This document shows positions 43,395 through 51,914 of a stretch of 57,445 nucleotides of DNA, one piece after another. Source of the DNA: Bacteroidetes bacterium HGW-Bacteroidetes-1 (GTDB lineage Bacteria; Bacteroidota; Bacteroidia; Bacteroidales; F082); NCBI GenBank assembly GCA_002842755.1, contig PHDU01000017.1, positions 1-57,445 on the forward strand. The letters are read 5' to 3'. Numbering within the stretch: the first letter of the stretch is position 1; each line of letters opens with the position of its first letter. The position numbers and the translations under genes are program-made. A model generated the notes under the pieces. It saw only the letters and a program-made list of their open reading frames with translations, was not told where the DNA came from and did no database searches.

Positions 43395-44267
43395 TTATTT
43401 GATGATTTCAATAAATTCAACTTCAAAAATTAATGGGCTGAATGCAGGAATCTGACCTGTGGCTCTTTCGCCATATGCAAGGTTAAAAGGCAGAATAAGC
43501 GTTGCTTTTCCACCCTCTTGCATCAAGGCTATTCCTTCATCCCAACCTTTGATCACCTGCCCCATTCCTAAAACAAAATCAAACGGTTGATTTCGATCAT
43601 AAGAAGCATCAAATTTTGTTCCGTCCAACAATGTTCCTTTATAGTGAACTTTCACGCGCTCGCCCTCATGTGGTTTTTTTCCAGTTCCCTTTTGCGTTTC
43701 AATATAGTATAAACCACTGGCTTGAGGTTGCACAGTGATTCCATTATCCTTAATATACTGTTCAAGTTTTCTGCTGCTTTCGACTACTTCCTCCTGTGCC
43801 TGAGCATATTTTTGAGTTTCAAATGCCTGCTGGGTCATAAAAGTATCAAGACCAATTTCAAAACGCATCATGGCGTCCGGAACAACGAAACCAGGCAGCG
43901 ATTTTACACGAAATACTTTTAAAAAAATGGAATCTGCTCTGCAAAGAAAACTTGCTGAGTCTCCGCTTCCCATCATTGCCAATCCTTCAAAGAAATCACC
44001 CTTAAAAGCTGAAGCACTTAAGGGAAACTGTATTGGCTTGCCCATATTTTTACTATCGAACAACAATGAATCATTGATATAATAGGCCATCGTTGCAGTG
44101 ACAATATCCGTTACTTTTGGTTTCTCAGAATCATCTGACTGTCGTATAAACTTATATTTCAATCCGGAATCAGTCTCTTTATATGACCCATTTGAAATCT
44201 GGCTGCATGCCGTAGTGATGCCGGCAAATGTTATTGCAGCGATAAAAATTAAACTTTTGCCCTTCAT
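43395..44267 (-). CDS. FKBP-type peptidyl-prolyl isomerase lipoprotein, two FKBP-like units
   Basis: A 290-residue lipoprotein (lipobox TTAC near residue 21). Residues about 30-145 form a degenerate FKBP-like unit (LKYKFIRQSDDSEKP through FEIGLDTF); residues about 170-290 form a canonical domain with VHYKGTLLDGTKFDASYDR, VIKGWDEGIALM, NLAYGERATGQIPAFSPL. All the aromatic active-site residues known from FKBP12 seem present, so this one should be active on periplasmic or outer-membrane proteins. Five bases downstream lies the three-unit paralogue. Confidence 0.93.
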   Translation of the reverse strand: MKGKSLIFIAAITFAGITTACSQISNGSYKETDSGLKYKFIRQSDDSEKPKVTDIVTATMAYYINDSLLFDSKNMGKPIQFPLSASAFKGDFFEGLAMMGSGDSASFLCRADSIFLKVFRVKSLPGFVVPDAMMRFEIGLDTFMTQQAFETQKYAQAQEEVVESSRKLEQYIKDNGITVQPQASGLYYIETQKGTGKKPHEGERVKVHYKGTLLDGTKFDASYDRNQPFDFVLGMGQVIKGWDEGIALMQEGGKATLILPFNLAYGERATGQIPAFSPLIFEVEFIEIIK

Positions 44268-44275
44268 TTTTTTAA

Positions 44276-44821
44276 TTATTGTAAATCAACTACTTGTAAA
44301 TCATATACTATTGAAGCTTTGGGTGGTACCTTATCATTATCGCCCAGCAAGCCAAAAGCAAGGTGCGAAGGTAAAACAAATTTTGCCCTGTCGCCATTGC
44401 GAAGCAATAATATTCCTTCTTCCAAGCCTGTTTCTACTCCTCCTTTGCCAACAACAAATTCTTTAGGACCAGTTGAATCAGAATCATAGATGACATCGCC
44501 GGTCAGAAGCCGTACTTTATATCTAATACGCACAATATCACCAAACCTGACATTTCGACCATAACCTACAGAATCAATCTGGTATCTCAAGCCAGTTCCT
44601 GTTGAGCTCATCTTATAGTTATAACGACCAATAAAATCATTAATGTCTTCCTCTTCAATTTTAACCATGTGCTTGTTTACCTTTATCAAGGATTCTGTAA
44701 GATCATCAGGTCTTTTATTGCGAGAGGTAGAGTCATAATTATTGCAAGCTATCATGCTGATCGTAAATACAATAGCTAAGATCATCTTTACAACGAAAAG
44801 ATATAAATTTTTAATAGACAT
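44276..44821 (-). CDS. FKBP-type peptidyl-prolyl isomerase lipoprotein, single domain (GldI-like)
   Basis: A 181-residue lipoprotein (lipobox IAC near residue 26) with one FKBP domain from about residue 70: IRYKVRLLTGDVIYDSD, GVETGLEEGILLLRNGDRAKFVLPSHLAFG and PPKASIVYDLQVV. The tryptophan of GWxEGL is leucine, typical of the GldI group. GldI is the FKBP lipoprotein required for gliding in Flavobacterium; the assignment here is by resemblance only. Its start overlaps the end of the DHH phosphoesterase gene by 11 bases. Confidence 0.88.
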   Translation of the reverse strand: MSIKNLYLFVVKMILAIVFTISMIACNNYDSTSRNKRPDDLTESLIKVNKHMVKIEEEDINDFIGRYNYKMSSTGTGLRYQIDSVGYGRNVRFGDIVRIRYKVRLLTGDVIYDSDSTGPKEFVVGKGGVETGLEEGILLLRNGDRAKFVLPSHLAFGLLGDNDKVPPKASIVYDLQVVDLQ

Positions 44822-45836
44822 AATTCAACTGTTCAGCGTGTTCAGGTAAAAGTTTTAAAAGTTTTGAAACAACTTCTTTCAATCCTAACGAAGAATTACC
44901 TCCAGCGGCATTATAATGCCCTCCACCATCGAAATGCACCCGGGCAAAATCATTTACTGAAAAACTGCCCTTTGATCTGAAAGAAAGCCGAACCTGGTCT
45001 TTACGTTCGGTAATAAGAATTGAAAAATTAATTCCTTCCATGGAAAGAGGATAGTTCACAAGACCTTCCGTATCACCAATCTGATATTGGAAATTATTTA
45101 AATCGACTAAACTCAATGATATAATAGCTGTTTTAAACAAATTCAGAACCATCATCCTGTTAGAAATGGAGTGCCCAAGAAGCCGAAGTCTGTTTTCGGT
45201 AAAAGTATCGTAGATCAGGCGGTGGATGCGCTCTGCATCTATTCCAACCTTCACCAATGAAGCCACAATGTGAAATGTTTCCGGATTTTTGAGGGCATAA
45301 GAGAATGAACCTGTATCCGTCATTATACCTACATAGATACATGAAGCAACGTCATTATCAATTAAATGCTCAAGATTCAGGCGTTTTAATAGTATATAAA
45401 TCATCTCTGAAGTACTGGAAACTTTAATATCAGAGTAAATATATTCAAACGAATCTGTTTCAGGTTCAACATGATGGTCGATTAATACTCGCGGTACAGT
45501 CACTTTTTGAATAACATCAGAAAGTGCTCCTGAACGTTTAAGACTATTATAATCAAGGCAAAACACATAATCTGCCACTGCTAATACATCTTTTGCTTTT
45601 TTAGACTGATTTTCGAATATAACACCTGTCTCAATTTGGGGCATCCAAGATAAAAATGAGGGATACATATTTGGAATTAAGACTGTTGCTTCATGTCCAA
45701 GTTGAATTAAAACCTTACACAATGCGAATGCAGAGCCAATAGCATCACCATCGGGATTGCTGTGCACTGTTATGGCAATGTTATGTTGACCCTTAAAAAT
45801 GGTCTTCAATTGAGAAAAAATGTCCATTTGCTTCAT
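44811..45836 (-). CDS. DHH-family phosphoesterase (NrnA-like nanoRNase/pAp phosphatase)
   Basis: A 341-residue enzyme expected to degrade short oligoribonucleotides or phosphoadenosine phosphate. Motifs: SNPDGDAIGSAFAL (about 26-39), CLDYNSLKR, LIDHHVEPE, MTDTGSFSYAL, and in the DHHA1 domain HFDGGGHYNAAGG. All metal and substrate residues expected for NrnA/Orn-like proteins are present. The ATG at 45836 is preferred; in-frame ATGs at 45851 and 45827 are possible. First gene of the operon that continues into three FKBP lipoproteins. Confidence 0.92.
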   Translation of the reverse strand: MKQMDIFSQLKTIFKGQHNIAITVHSNPDGDAIGSAFALCKVLIQLGHEATVLIPNMYPSFLSWMPQIETGVIFENQSKKAKDVLAVADYVFCLDYNSLKRSGALSDVIQKVTVPRVLIDHHVEPETDSFEYIYSDIKVSSTSEMIYILLKRLNLEHLIDNDVASCIYVGIMTDTGSFSYALKNPETFHIVASLVKVGIDAERIHRLIYDTFTENRLRLLGHSISNRMMVLNLFKTAIISLSLVDLNNFQYQIGDTEGLVNYPLSMEGINFSILITERKDQVRLSFRSKGSFSVNDFARVHFDGGGHYNAAGGNSSLGLKEVVSKLLKLLPEHAEQLNYVY

Positions 45837-45859
45837 CAGATAAGATTTCAATTAAACTG

Positions 45860-45867
45860 CAAAAATA
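45860..45867 (-). promoter_or_regulatory. -7 box for the DHH/FKBP operon
   Basis: TATTTTTG on the minus strand fits TAnnTTTG, 23 bases before the ATG at 45836. It sits in the divergent spacer shared with ndk. Confidence 0.45.
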
Positions 45868-46032
45868 AGCAAATCAATCTGTTCCTATAAAAACAGGCTC
45901 GTCTTTACTTATTAATTTCAATTGCTGAGAGAAAATTCATTGAACTAAAGTGAATATTTCACCTGAATTTCTTAGAAAATGTTAATTCATGTAAAAATGA
46001 AATTTATTGAAGTTTACTTTTACTAAAAACTC

Positions 46033-46040
46033 TAAATTTG
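46033..46040 (+). promoter_or_regulatory. -7 box for ndk
   Basis: TAAATTTG fits TAnnTTTG, 24 bases before the ndk ATG. A TTG at 46007-46009 is a possible -33 element, 23 bases upstream. Confidence 0.55.
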
Positions 46041-46064
46041 CCGCTCATTACAACTAAATCACAA

Positions 46065-46484
46065 ATGAACGGAAATATTACATTTACAATGGTAAAGCCT
46101 GTAGCTGTGGCTGATGGACATTCTGCTGCTATTTTAGCAAAAATAGTTGAAGGAGGTTTTAAAATTAAAGCGCTTAAAATGATGCGTTTAAGCAAAGAAC
46201 AAGCAGAAACTTTCTATGCAGTCCATAAGGAAAGATCATTTTATGCCAGTCTTGTTACTTCAATGACAGATGGTCCAATTGTTGCTGCAATCTTAGAAAA
46301 AGAGAACGCGGTTTCTGTTTACCGTGAGTACATTGGCGCTACTAATCCTGCTGATGCCCGCGAAGGCTCAATACGTAAACTTTATGGAAAATCCATTGAA
46401 GCGAATGCAGTACATGGATCTGATAGTGATGAGAATGCCAAAATTGAATCATCATTCTTTTTTAGTACAATGGAAGTATTTTAA
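46065..46484 (+). CDS. ndk: Nucleoside diphosphate kinase
   Basis: A 139-residue enzyme that equalises nucleoside di- and triphosphate pools via a phosphohistidine. The phosphorylated His117 is in [12 protein letters not shown], and [18 protein letters not shown] is the usual Kpn-loop-proximal region. The opening reads FTMVKPVAV where most family members have KPDAV, a substitution worth noting though the fold should tolerate it. The ATG at 46065 is chosen over a TTG at 46038 because that TTG lies within the -7 box. Its TAA stop overlaps the stop of the convergent XRE gene. Confidence 0.95.
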   Translation: MNGNITFTMVKPVAVADGHSAAILAKIVEGGFKIKALKMMRLSKEQAETFYAVHKERSFYASLVTSMTDGPIVAAILEKENAVSVYREYIGATNPADAREGSIRKLYGKSIEANAVHGSDSDENAKIESSFFFSTMEVF

Positions 46485-47020
46485 TTTTCGTTGTTTTCAA
46501 AAATACTAAACGTATGATCTTCGTAAAGAATGATCACACGGTTAATAAGCTTTGAATCAGTATTTTTTTGAAACCTCTCTTCTTGCCGAAGGGAGGTTTC
46601 CTCATTTTTCCTGGATTCACTTACGATATCAGAAGTTTCTTTCTTATCCTGATATGAAGATTCCTTATCCATTCGCCTAACCTCATTATCCATCTTTTCA
46701 GTTGGGAGATCAACTTTCTTAACCGGCTTATCCGCCGGTGTTGCAGCTTCATCAATATCTAACTCAAACAAGAGTGGCTGTTTAGGTTTATTGCTGCTTT
46801 CGGGCGATATTGTAACAGATCCGTTGCCAAGTAATAGCCAGTCAAGACTAAACTCTGGATATGTTTCTTTCAGTTTTGTCACAAAATCAAGGCTTGGATT
46901 ATTTCTACCCGATAAAATATGAGATAAGCCAGATCGCTGAATATTCATTTCTTCCGCCAATTGCGTAGCAGTGATGTTCTTAATTTTAATCACATGTGCT
47001 ATTCGTTCTTTCAAATCCAT
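46481..47020 (-). CDS. XRE-family helix-turn-helix regulator
   Basis: A 179-residue protein. Residues 4-60 form a HTH_3 domain ([42 protein letters not shown], then [12 protein letters not shown]), the type found in phage repressor-like regulators. The remainder is a charged, low-complexity linker and a short C-terminal [14 protein letters not shown]. An ATG at 47023 would add one residue. It lies next to a spacer with several TTACAnnTGTAA palindromes and could bind them; this is inference. The two convergent stop codons of this gene and ndk share the four bases TTAA. Confidence 0.88.
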   Translation of the reverse strand: MDLKERIAHVIKIKNITATQLAEEMNIQRSGLSHILSGRNNPSLDFVTKLKETYPEFSLDWLLLGNGSVTISPESSNKPKQPLLFELDIDEAATPADKPVKKVDLPTEKMDNEVRRMDKESSYQDKKETSDIVSESRKNEETSLRQEERFQKNTDSKLINRVIILYEDHTFSIFENNEN

Positions 47021-47153
47021 CATAATTTCCTTATCACATAAAACTCAATTCATTTTAGACTATTGAAATCACAAGAAAAAAAATTGTCTGTTCGAATTAT
47101 TAATTGTTTACAAAGTTAACAACATTTGAAACATAAAGCAAAATTTATGCATT

Positions 47154-47165
47154 TTACATATGTAA
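47154..47165. promoter_or_regulatory. Operator-like palindrome TTACATATGTAA
   Basis: Perfect 12-bp palindrome; first of the set matching TTACAnnTGTAA. Confidence 0.5.
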
Positions 47166-47268
47166 CTTAATTAAAATTTGATATAACATTGATCTAATAA
47201 TTCAAGTGTATTATATATTTAACTTAAATTCAATGTATTAGAATATGTATATATAAATATTAAAAATT

Positions 47269-47282
47269 TTACAAAAATGTAA
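47269..47282. promoter_or_regulatory. Related palindrome TTACA-N4-TGTAA
   Basis: Both half sites intact, but the spacer is AAAA rather than two bases. Confidence 0.35.
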
Positions 47283-47387
47283 TATTTCATAAATCATTAC
47301 ATTAAGTAAAATTAATAATACATTGGTTATCAGTATTGTAAAATTATATTTTTTACAATTTATTGATTTTTACAATTTGCGACAATG

Positions 47388-47399
47388 TTACAAACGTAA
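47388..47399. promoter_or_regulatory. Operator-like palindrome TTACAAACGTAA
   Basis: One mismatch to TTACAnnTGTAA (C in place of T in the right half). Confidence 0.4.
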
Positions 47400-47410
47400 T
47401 TTAAACATGA

Positions 47411-47422
47411 TTACATATGTAT
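47411..47422. promoter_or_regulatory. Operator-like palindrome TTACATATGTAT
   Basis: One terminal mismatch to TTACAnnTGTAA; centre 23 bases from the previous site, near two helical turns. Confidence 0.4.
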
Positions 47423-47466
47423 GCTTTATTCAATTAACTTTATATCAATAAATTAAATTAAATGAT

Positions 47467-47478
47467 TTACATTTGTAT
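47467..47478. promoter_or_regulatory. Operator-like palindrome TTACATTTGTAT
   Basis: One terminal mismatch to TTACAnnTGTAA; a further TGTAA half site follows at 47478-47482. Confidence 0.4.
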
Positions 47479-47497
47479 GTAAATATTAAATATGACG

Positions 47498-47509
47498 TTA
47501 CACTTGTAA
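47498..47509. promoter_or_regulatory. Operator-like palindrome TTACACTTGTAA
   Basis: Both half sites perfect, two-base spacer. It ends 45 bases before the kinase -33 element. Confidence 0.5.
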
Positions 47510-47553
47510 TTTATCAACTCTTCCATAAATATTTTTCTTTTGAATCGACATTT

Positions 47554-47584
47554 TTTGGCTAACAAAGTAATAATTGTATTTTTG
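47554..47584 (+). promoter_or_regulatory. Consensus Bacteroidota promoter for the TPR kinase
   Basis: TTTG at 47554-47557, a 19-base spacer and TATTTTTG at 47577-47584 match the -33/-7 consensus of the primary sigma factor of this phylum exactly. The ATG follows 19 bases later at 47604. Confidence 0.75.
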
Positions 47585-47603
47585 GCCAAACAACGAATTA
47601 ATA

Positions 47604-49439
47604 ATGATCACACTGACCAAATATAAATTAACGCTACCCCTACTTCTGTTTTTACTATTGATTTGTAGAACCCTTTTAAGCAAACCTGAACAGGATAGCT
47701 TAAATGAGTTAATAAAAACACTTCCCGATAGTTTAAAGTCAGAGATATATATACGCTTTATTAGCAGTAATTATCGAAGCATGCCTGATATATGTTTATT
47801 GTATGCACAAGAGACAATTAAACTGAGTAAAGAACTGAAACAAATGTCTGCATTAGCAAAAGCTTACAGTCTTTCTGGAGTTATCTATAAAAACAAAGGA
47901 GACTATTCTACCGCATTGTCGTTTCATCATCAGTCGTTGTATATCAATGAGGAGTTAGGCCTCAAAGAAGAGCTCTCAACCAACTACAATGACATCGGGA
48001 TCATCTATAAAACCATAGGAGAGTATGATAAAGCACTCGAATCATATACTTTGTCGAATTCACTGGCAACGCAACTAAATTTAAACCGTGGTATAATAAT
48101 GACACTAAACAATATAGGCACAATATATGAAGCGAAAGGTAATATGGAATATGCCATTGAATATTATAATCGTGCGTATCGCAAAGCTATTGATTTCAAT
48201 ATATTAGATGCCCAGGCGATCATCTTAAATAATCTGGGTGACATATACGCATCAAAAGGTGACAACGAAATTGCAAAACAATATTTTAAAGAAACTCTTC
48301 AAATAGATCTAAAAACAGGCGATAAAATCGGTTCTGTATACTCCATGCTAAATGTTGCTGGTACAATGCTTGGCTCAAAACAATATGACAGCTCCATTTA
48401 TTATTATAATCAGGCAATTAACTTGGCTGAAGAATTTTCTGCCAATCAACTACTATTCTTTGCTTATAATGGTTTATCTGGGCTCTATCATGAAATGGGT
48501 GACTATAAAAATGCTTTTGAAACACTCCAACAGGTAAGAAACTTTCAGGATTCACTTTATATCGAAACCCGTGTCAAACAACTTGCTGAAGTAGAATCGA
48601 AATATGAAGCAATAAAGAAAGACAATGAAATACAACATCTTAAACAAGATCAACTCATAAAAGAGATTGAGATTCAACAGCATAAAGCTGAAAGGATAGC
48701 ATTATTAAGTCTTCTTGTTTTAGGAGCAATTATTATTTTCTACTTATACAAAAGGTATAAACTAAAACAAAATTATACTTTCAATCAAAAGCTTATCAGG
48801 CAAAAAGAAGAGCATTTAATAGCAATTGTTGAAACTCAGGAAAAAGAACGCAAACGAATTGCAAAGGACCTTCACGATGGTGTAGGACAAGCTCTATCAA
48901 CCGTAAAACTTGCTTTATCAAGTCTTGCACAATTGAATGAAGTAAGTTCATATAACACTATTAAATTCAAAGAGATATCAACAATTGTTGACCATGCTTG
49001 TATTGAAGTAAGAACAATTTCACATCAGATGATGCCGCGAATATTGCAGGAAGATGGACTCGTACCAGCGCTCGCTGATATGCTGGAAAAATCTTTTCAG
49101 ATGTCAATCATCAATTACGAATTTGAGCATTTTGGAATAGATTGTCGGTTCAAAGAGAATATTGAAGTGGGCTTGTATCGTATTTGTCAGGAGCTAATTA
49201 ACAATATCATAAAACATTCAGGCGCAAATATTGTCAACGTTCAATTGATTAAAAACAACAGTTTGCTTGTTCTTCTTGTAGAGGACAATGGTAAAGGATT
49301 TTCTTTCAGAGAATTGAAGAGTAAAGGGATGGGGTTAATGAATATCTCAAGCCGTGTAGAAACAATTCATGGGGAGTTTAATTTAGGACCTAGCCCTGAA
49401 AGTGGCACATTAGCAACCATAAGAATACCAATTATTTAG
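47604..49439 (+). CDS. TPR-containing sensor histidine kinase (NarX/DesK-type HisKA_3)
   Basis: A 611-residue kinase. Signal or anchor helix (8-24), then about six TPR units (85-310; repeats such as YNDIGIIYKTIGEYDKALES and LNNIGTIYEAKGNMEYAIEY), a coiled coil, a membrane helix at about 366-384 and a HisKA_3 domain with His424 in KERKRIAKDLHDGVGQALS. HATPase motifs: ELINNIIKHSGA, VEDNGKGFS and KGMGLMNISSRV. The ATG at 47604 follows the consensus promoter. A NarL-type regulator gene starts one base after its stop, so they form a two-component pair. The TPR domain likely senses a periplasmic protein or peptide. Confidence 0.93.
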   Translation: MITLTKYKLTLPLLLFLLLICRTLLSKPEQDSLNELIKTLPDSLKSEIYIRFISSNYRSMPDICLLYAQETIKLSKELKQMSALAKAYSLSGVIYKNKGDYSTALSFHHQSLYINEELGLKEELSTNYNDIGIIYKTIGEYDKALESYTLSNSLATQLNLNRGIIMTLNNIGTIYEAKGNMEYAIEYYNRAYRKAIDFNILDAQAIILNNLGDIYASKGDNEIAKQYFKETLQIDLKTGDKIGSVYSMLNVAGTMLGSKQYDSSIYYYNQAINLAEEFSANQLLFFAYNGLSGLYHEMGDYKNAFETLQQVRNFQDSLYIETRVKQLAEVESKYEAIKKDNEIQHLKQDQLIKEIEIQQHKAERIALLSLLVLGAIIIFYLYKRYKLKQNYTFNQKLIRQKEEHLIAIVETQEKERKRIAKDLHDGVGQALSTVKLALSSLAQLNEVSSYNTIKFKEISTIVDHACIEVRTISHQMMPRILQEDGLVPALADMLEKSFQMSIINYEFEHFGIDCRFKENIEVGLYRICQELINNIIKHSGANIVNVQLIKNNSLLVLLVEDNGKGFSFRELKSKGMGLMNISSRVETIHGEFNLGPSPESGTLATIRIPII

Positions 49440-49440
49440 T

Positions 49441-50079
49441 ATGATAAAAGTAATCATTACCGATGATCACCAAATGGTTATTGATGGACTAAAAGCTATC
49501 ATTAACCACATTGAAGGGTACAAAGTAATTGCAACTGCATTGAATGGGCGCGAGTTGCTCAAATCACTTGAAGTAGTTGAACCAGATATTATCCTTCTGG
49601 ATATTGACATGCCGGTCATGAATGGAATTGAAGCTTTAAGCGAAATAAGGAAAAGCTTTCATCAATTGAAAGTAATAGTATTATCCATGCATGAAGAGAA
49701 ATCTCTGGTTAAAAAGCTAACAGATCTGGGAGCCAAAGGATTTCTGTTCAAGAATTCTGATAAAGAGGAACTCATGATTGCTATGAATCGTGTTGCCAAT
49801 GGCGGATATTATTTTTCTTCTTCCCTGACAATGAATCTGATCAATGTAGAAATACATGACAATGGTAATCCTGCGCCGAAAACTTTTATACTAACAGAAA
49901 GAGAAACTGAAATTTTAAAGCTTATCGCTTCTGGCCTTTCTAATAAAGAAATAGGAGATAAATTATTTATAAGTCATCGTACAGTCGATACACATCGTAC
50001 CAATCTAATGAAAAAATTGGAAGTGAACAATATTGCCGGGCTTATTAGATATGCAATAAAAAATGGCTATATTCAATAG
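49441..50079 (+). CDS. NarL/FixJ-family response regulator
   Basis: A 212-residue regulator: receiver with ITDDHQMVIDGL, phospho-aspartate at about 55 in ILLDIDMPVMNG, VLSMHEE and lysine in KGFLFKNSDKEEL, then a LuxR-type HTH (LTERETEILKLIASGLSNKEI through SHRTVDTHRTNLMKKLEV). It starts one base after the stop of the kinase and is its obvious partner. The TTACAnnTGTAA palindromes upstream of the pair could be its own targets, giving autoregulation; XRE binding is the alternative. Confidence 0.94.
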   Translation: MIKVIITDDHQMVIDGLKAIINHIEGYKVIATALNGRELLKSLEVVEPDIILLDIDMPVMNGIEALSEIRKSFHQLKVIVLSMHEEKSLVKKLTDLGAKGFLFKNSDKEELMIAMNRVANGGYYFSSSLTMNLINVEIHDNGNPAPKTFILTERETEILKLIASGLSNKEIGDKLFISHRTVDTHRTNLMKKLEVNNIAGLIRYAIKNGYIQ

Positions 50080-50117
50080 TTTTTCTTGGATCGAATATTT
50101 TTTATGCTCAATTCTGG

Positions 50118-50178
50118 ACACATCTGAAAAATGTGTTTGATATTTCCATCGAACAAAAAGATTTGAAAAAAATATCAA
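50118..50178. terminator. Two stem-loops between convergent genes
   Basis: ACACAT/ATGTGT (50118-50136, 7-base loop) and TTGATATTT/AAATATCAA (50137-50178, long loop) lie between the response regulator and the protease genes, both ending toward each other. They could act as terminators; no long T run is seen. Confidence 0.35.
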
Positions 50179-50187
50179 GTAGTCACA

Positions 50188-51858
50188 TCAATTCTTTATC
50201 AAACGAATTGCCTGCATTGCATCAGCAGATTGTACCTGCAAAATATACACTCCTTGCTTTAATTCGTTAAGCTTTCTATTCAAAAAATTTGCCTGATATG
50301 CATCGAGTTCAACCTGAAACATAAATCTACCTTGGATATCAAAAAGACTAAATGACAATGATCGGTTGTCGTAAAAATGAATCTTCGTGAGTGAGCTGAA
50401 TGGATTTGGAAAAATCTCAACAAGTCTTTTCTGGCTACCCTCTCCGGTATCAATTGAAGTAAGAGTCGAATTTGCGAGAAAAAAATCAGGAATACCATAA
50501 CCAAAAGTTGAATTGGGTGTTGAAGCGTTGCTTGAGGTCAACATAATTGCTTCTTTTATTTGCAGATTATTAAAACTACGATTTGCTTGCCAAAGGCAAG
50601 TTGCCATTCCTGCCATCACTGGCGATGAAAAAGATGTTCCATTACTGAACGTAAAATTATCTGTTGATCCAGCTGCCACAGCCGTCCCCTGACCCATTGC
50701 CATTACATCTGGTTTTATGCGACCATCATAAGTTGGTCCAATCGAACTAAATGATGCACGTTCACCTGTACCATCAACTGCACCGATTGAAAACACATTA
50801 AATCCATCAGCAGGAGCGCCGATATAGGGAAAGGAGGAAGAGTTGCCTGAATTTCCAGCACTATTAACAACAAGGATACCTTTACTTGCAGCAATATCTG
50901 CACCAATTGTAACTACATTTGAACTACCATCCATATCTTCATACGTGTGATTCCATTGAGGATAATCAAAGTCGATATAGCCTAAAGAAGAATTAATTAC
51001 ATCAACACCCACACTATCAGCAAATTCCGCAGCTGATACCCAATTATATTCTTCGATTAGGTGTTCAGTAATTACATATTCTGATCTTAGAAGCCAAAAA
51101 GACGCTTTTGGCGCTGTCCCAATTAGTTGTCCAGGTATGTTAGAACCAATGGTACTCAATACTGATGTGCCATGAGAACTTTCTGTAAACACACTTCCTC
51201 CGGGATGCACAAAATCTTTCGTGCCTAAAATTTGATTGTTTAACCACAAACTATCAAAGGCAATATGTGATTCTACAGCAATAAATCCGCCATCCAATAT
51301 TGCGATAATCATCCCTTGCCCTCTATATCCTGCCTCATGCAAAGGAATGCCATTGATCTGGTTGATTTGTGTGAATCCACTTCCATAATCAAAAACTGTT
51401 GTTTGCTTCATTCCTGAATTTTCAGGACGTACTTCATCAGATACAGTTTCGTTTTCAAAGTACACCTTGTTTTTAATCTGTTGCTTCAGTGGTTCTTCAA
51501 CCAAAGATTTAATACTAGATACATATGGTAAGGCAGCAATAGCATCAAGAACCGATTGACTTGTTGTTTCGATGGTCACACCGTTCAGCCATTTTGTGTG
51601 AAAAAGCAAAGAAGCACCTGTTTGAGCCACGCCATCCAGATAAGAAGGATTTACAGGTAGATCGTTTTCAATCAAAGGTATCAGTTGATTTTGACGCCTT
51701 TCAATAGCTCTTTGTGTTAAAAATGCTTCAGGATTATTAAGATTATATGGAGAATTATTTTTGTCGGTAAATTGCACAAAATAAGAATCCGGAGCTATCT
51801 GACCACTTACGAGCTGAAAAATAATAATGGTAAAAAATAGGGTAAATATTGCTTTCAT
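50188..51858 (-). CDS. Secreted subtilisin-like serine protease (S8) with T9SS sorting domain
   Basis: A 556-residue protease. Signal peptide from the ATG at 51858 (MKAIFTLFFTIIIFQLVSG). A pro-region covers about 20-120. Catalytic Asp189 (AILDGG), His229 (SSHGTSV), oxyanion Asn336 region (NSAGNSGNS) and Ser409 (NGTSFSSP) are all present. The last about 80 residues (VEIFPNPFSSLTKIHFY to the end) are a T9SS type A sorting domain, so it should be delivered to the cell surface or medium. The ATG at 51879 would only lengthen the N-region. Confidence 0.93.
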   Translation of the reverse strand: MKAIFTLFFTIIIFQLVSGQIAPDSYFVQFTDKNNSPYNLNNPEAFLTQRAIERRQNQLIPLIENDLPVNPSYLDGVAQTGASLLFHTKWLNGVTIETTSQSVLDAIAALPYVSSIKSLVEEPLKQQIKNKVYFENETVSDEVRPENSGMKQTTVFDYGSGFTQINQINGIPLHEAGYRGQGMIIAILDGGFIAVESHIAFDSLWLNNQILGTKDFVHPGGSVFTESSHGTSVLSTIGSNIPGQLIGTAPKASFWLLRSEYVITEHLIEEYNWVSAAEFADSVGVDVINSSLGYIDFDYPQWNHTYEDMDGSSNVVTIGADIAASKGILVVNSAGNSGNSSSFPYIGAPADGFNVFSIGAVDGTGERASFSSIGPTYDGRIKPDVMAMGQGTAVAAGSTDNFTFSNGTSFSSPVMAGMATCLWQANRSFNNLQIKEAIMLTSSNASTPNSTFGYGIPDFFLANSTLTSIDTGEGSQKRLVEIFPNPFSSLTKIHFYDNRSLSFSLFDIQGRFMFQVELDAYQANFLNRKLNELKQGVYILQVQSADAMQAIRLIKN

Positions 51859-51914
51859 AATAAAGTCATTAATTTGCAAAAATAGTTATTTATACAGTTA
51901 AGAGTATATAAAAT

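Larger units (their letters stand above)
47024..47597. other. AT-rich spacer between the XRE gene and the TPR kinase, with operator-like sites
   Basis: About 570 bases, very AT-rich, between the divergent XRE and kinase genes. It holds five palindromes close to TTACAnnTGTAA plus one with a four-base spacer, and scattered TTACA/TGTAA half sites. A minus-strand TAACTTTG at 47111-47118 fits the -7 box for the XRE gene; the kinase promoter is at 47554-47584. No ORF, tRNA or known RNA structure is apparent. Confidence 0.6.

Noticed and set aside
47100-47520. AT-rich repeats as a CRISPR array or replication origin
   Set aside because: The repeats are short palindromes at irregular distances, with no direct repeat-spacer pattern, and I see no cluster of DnaA boxes (TTATCCACA) or dnaA/dnaN neighbours.
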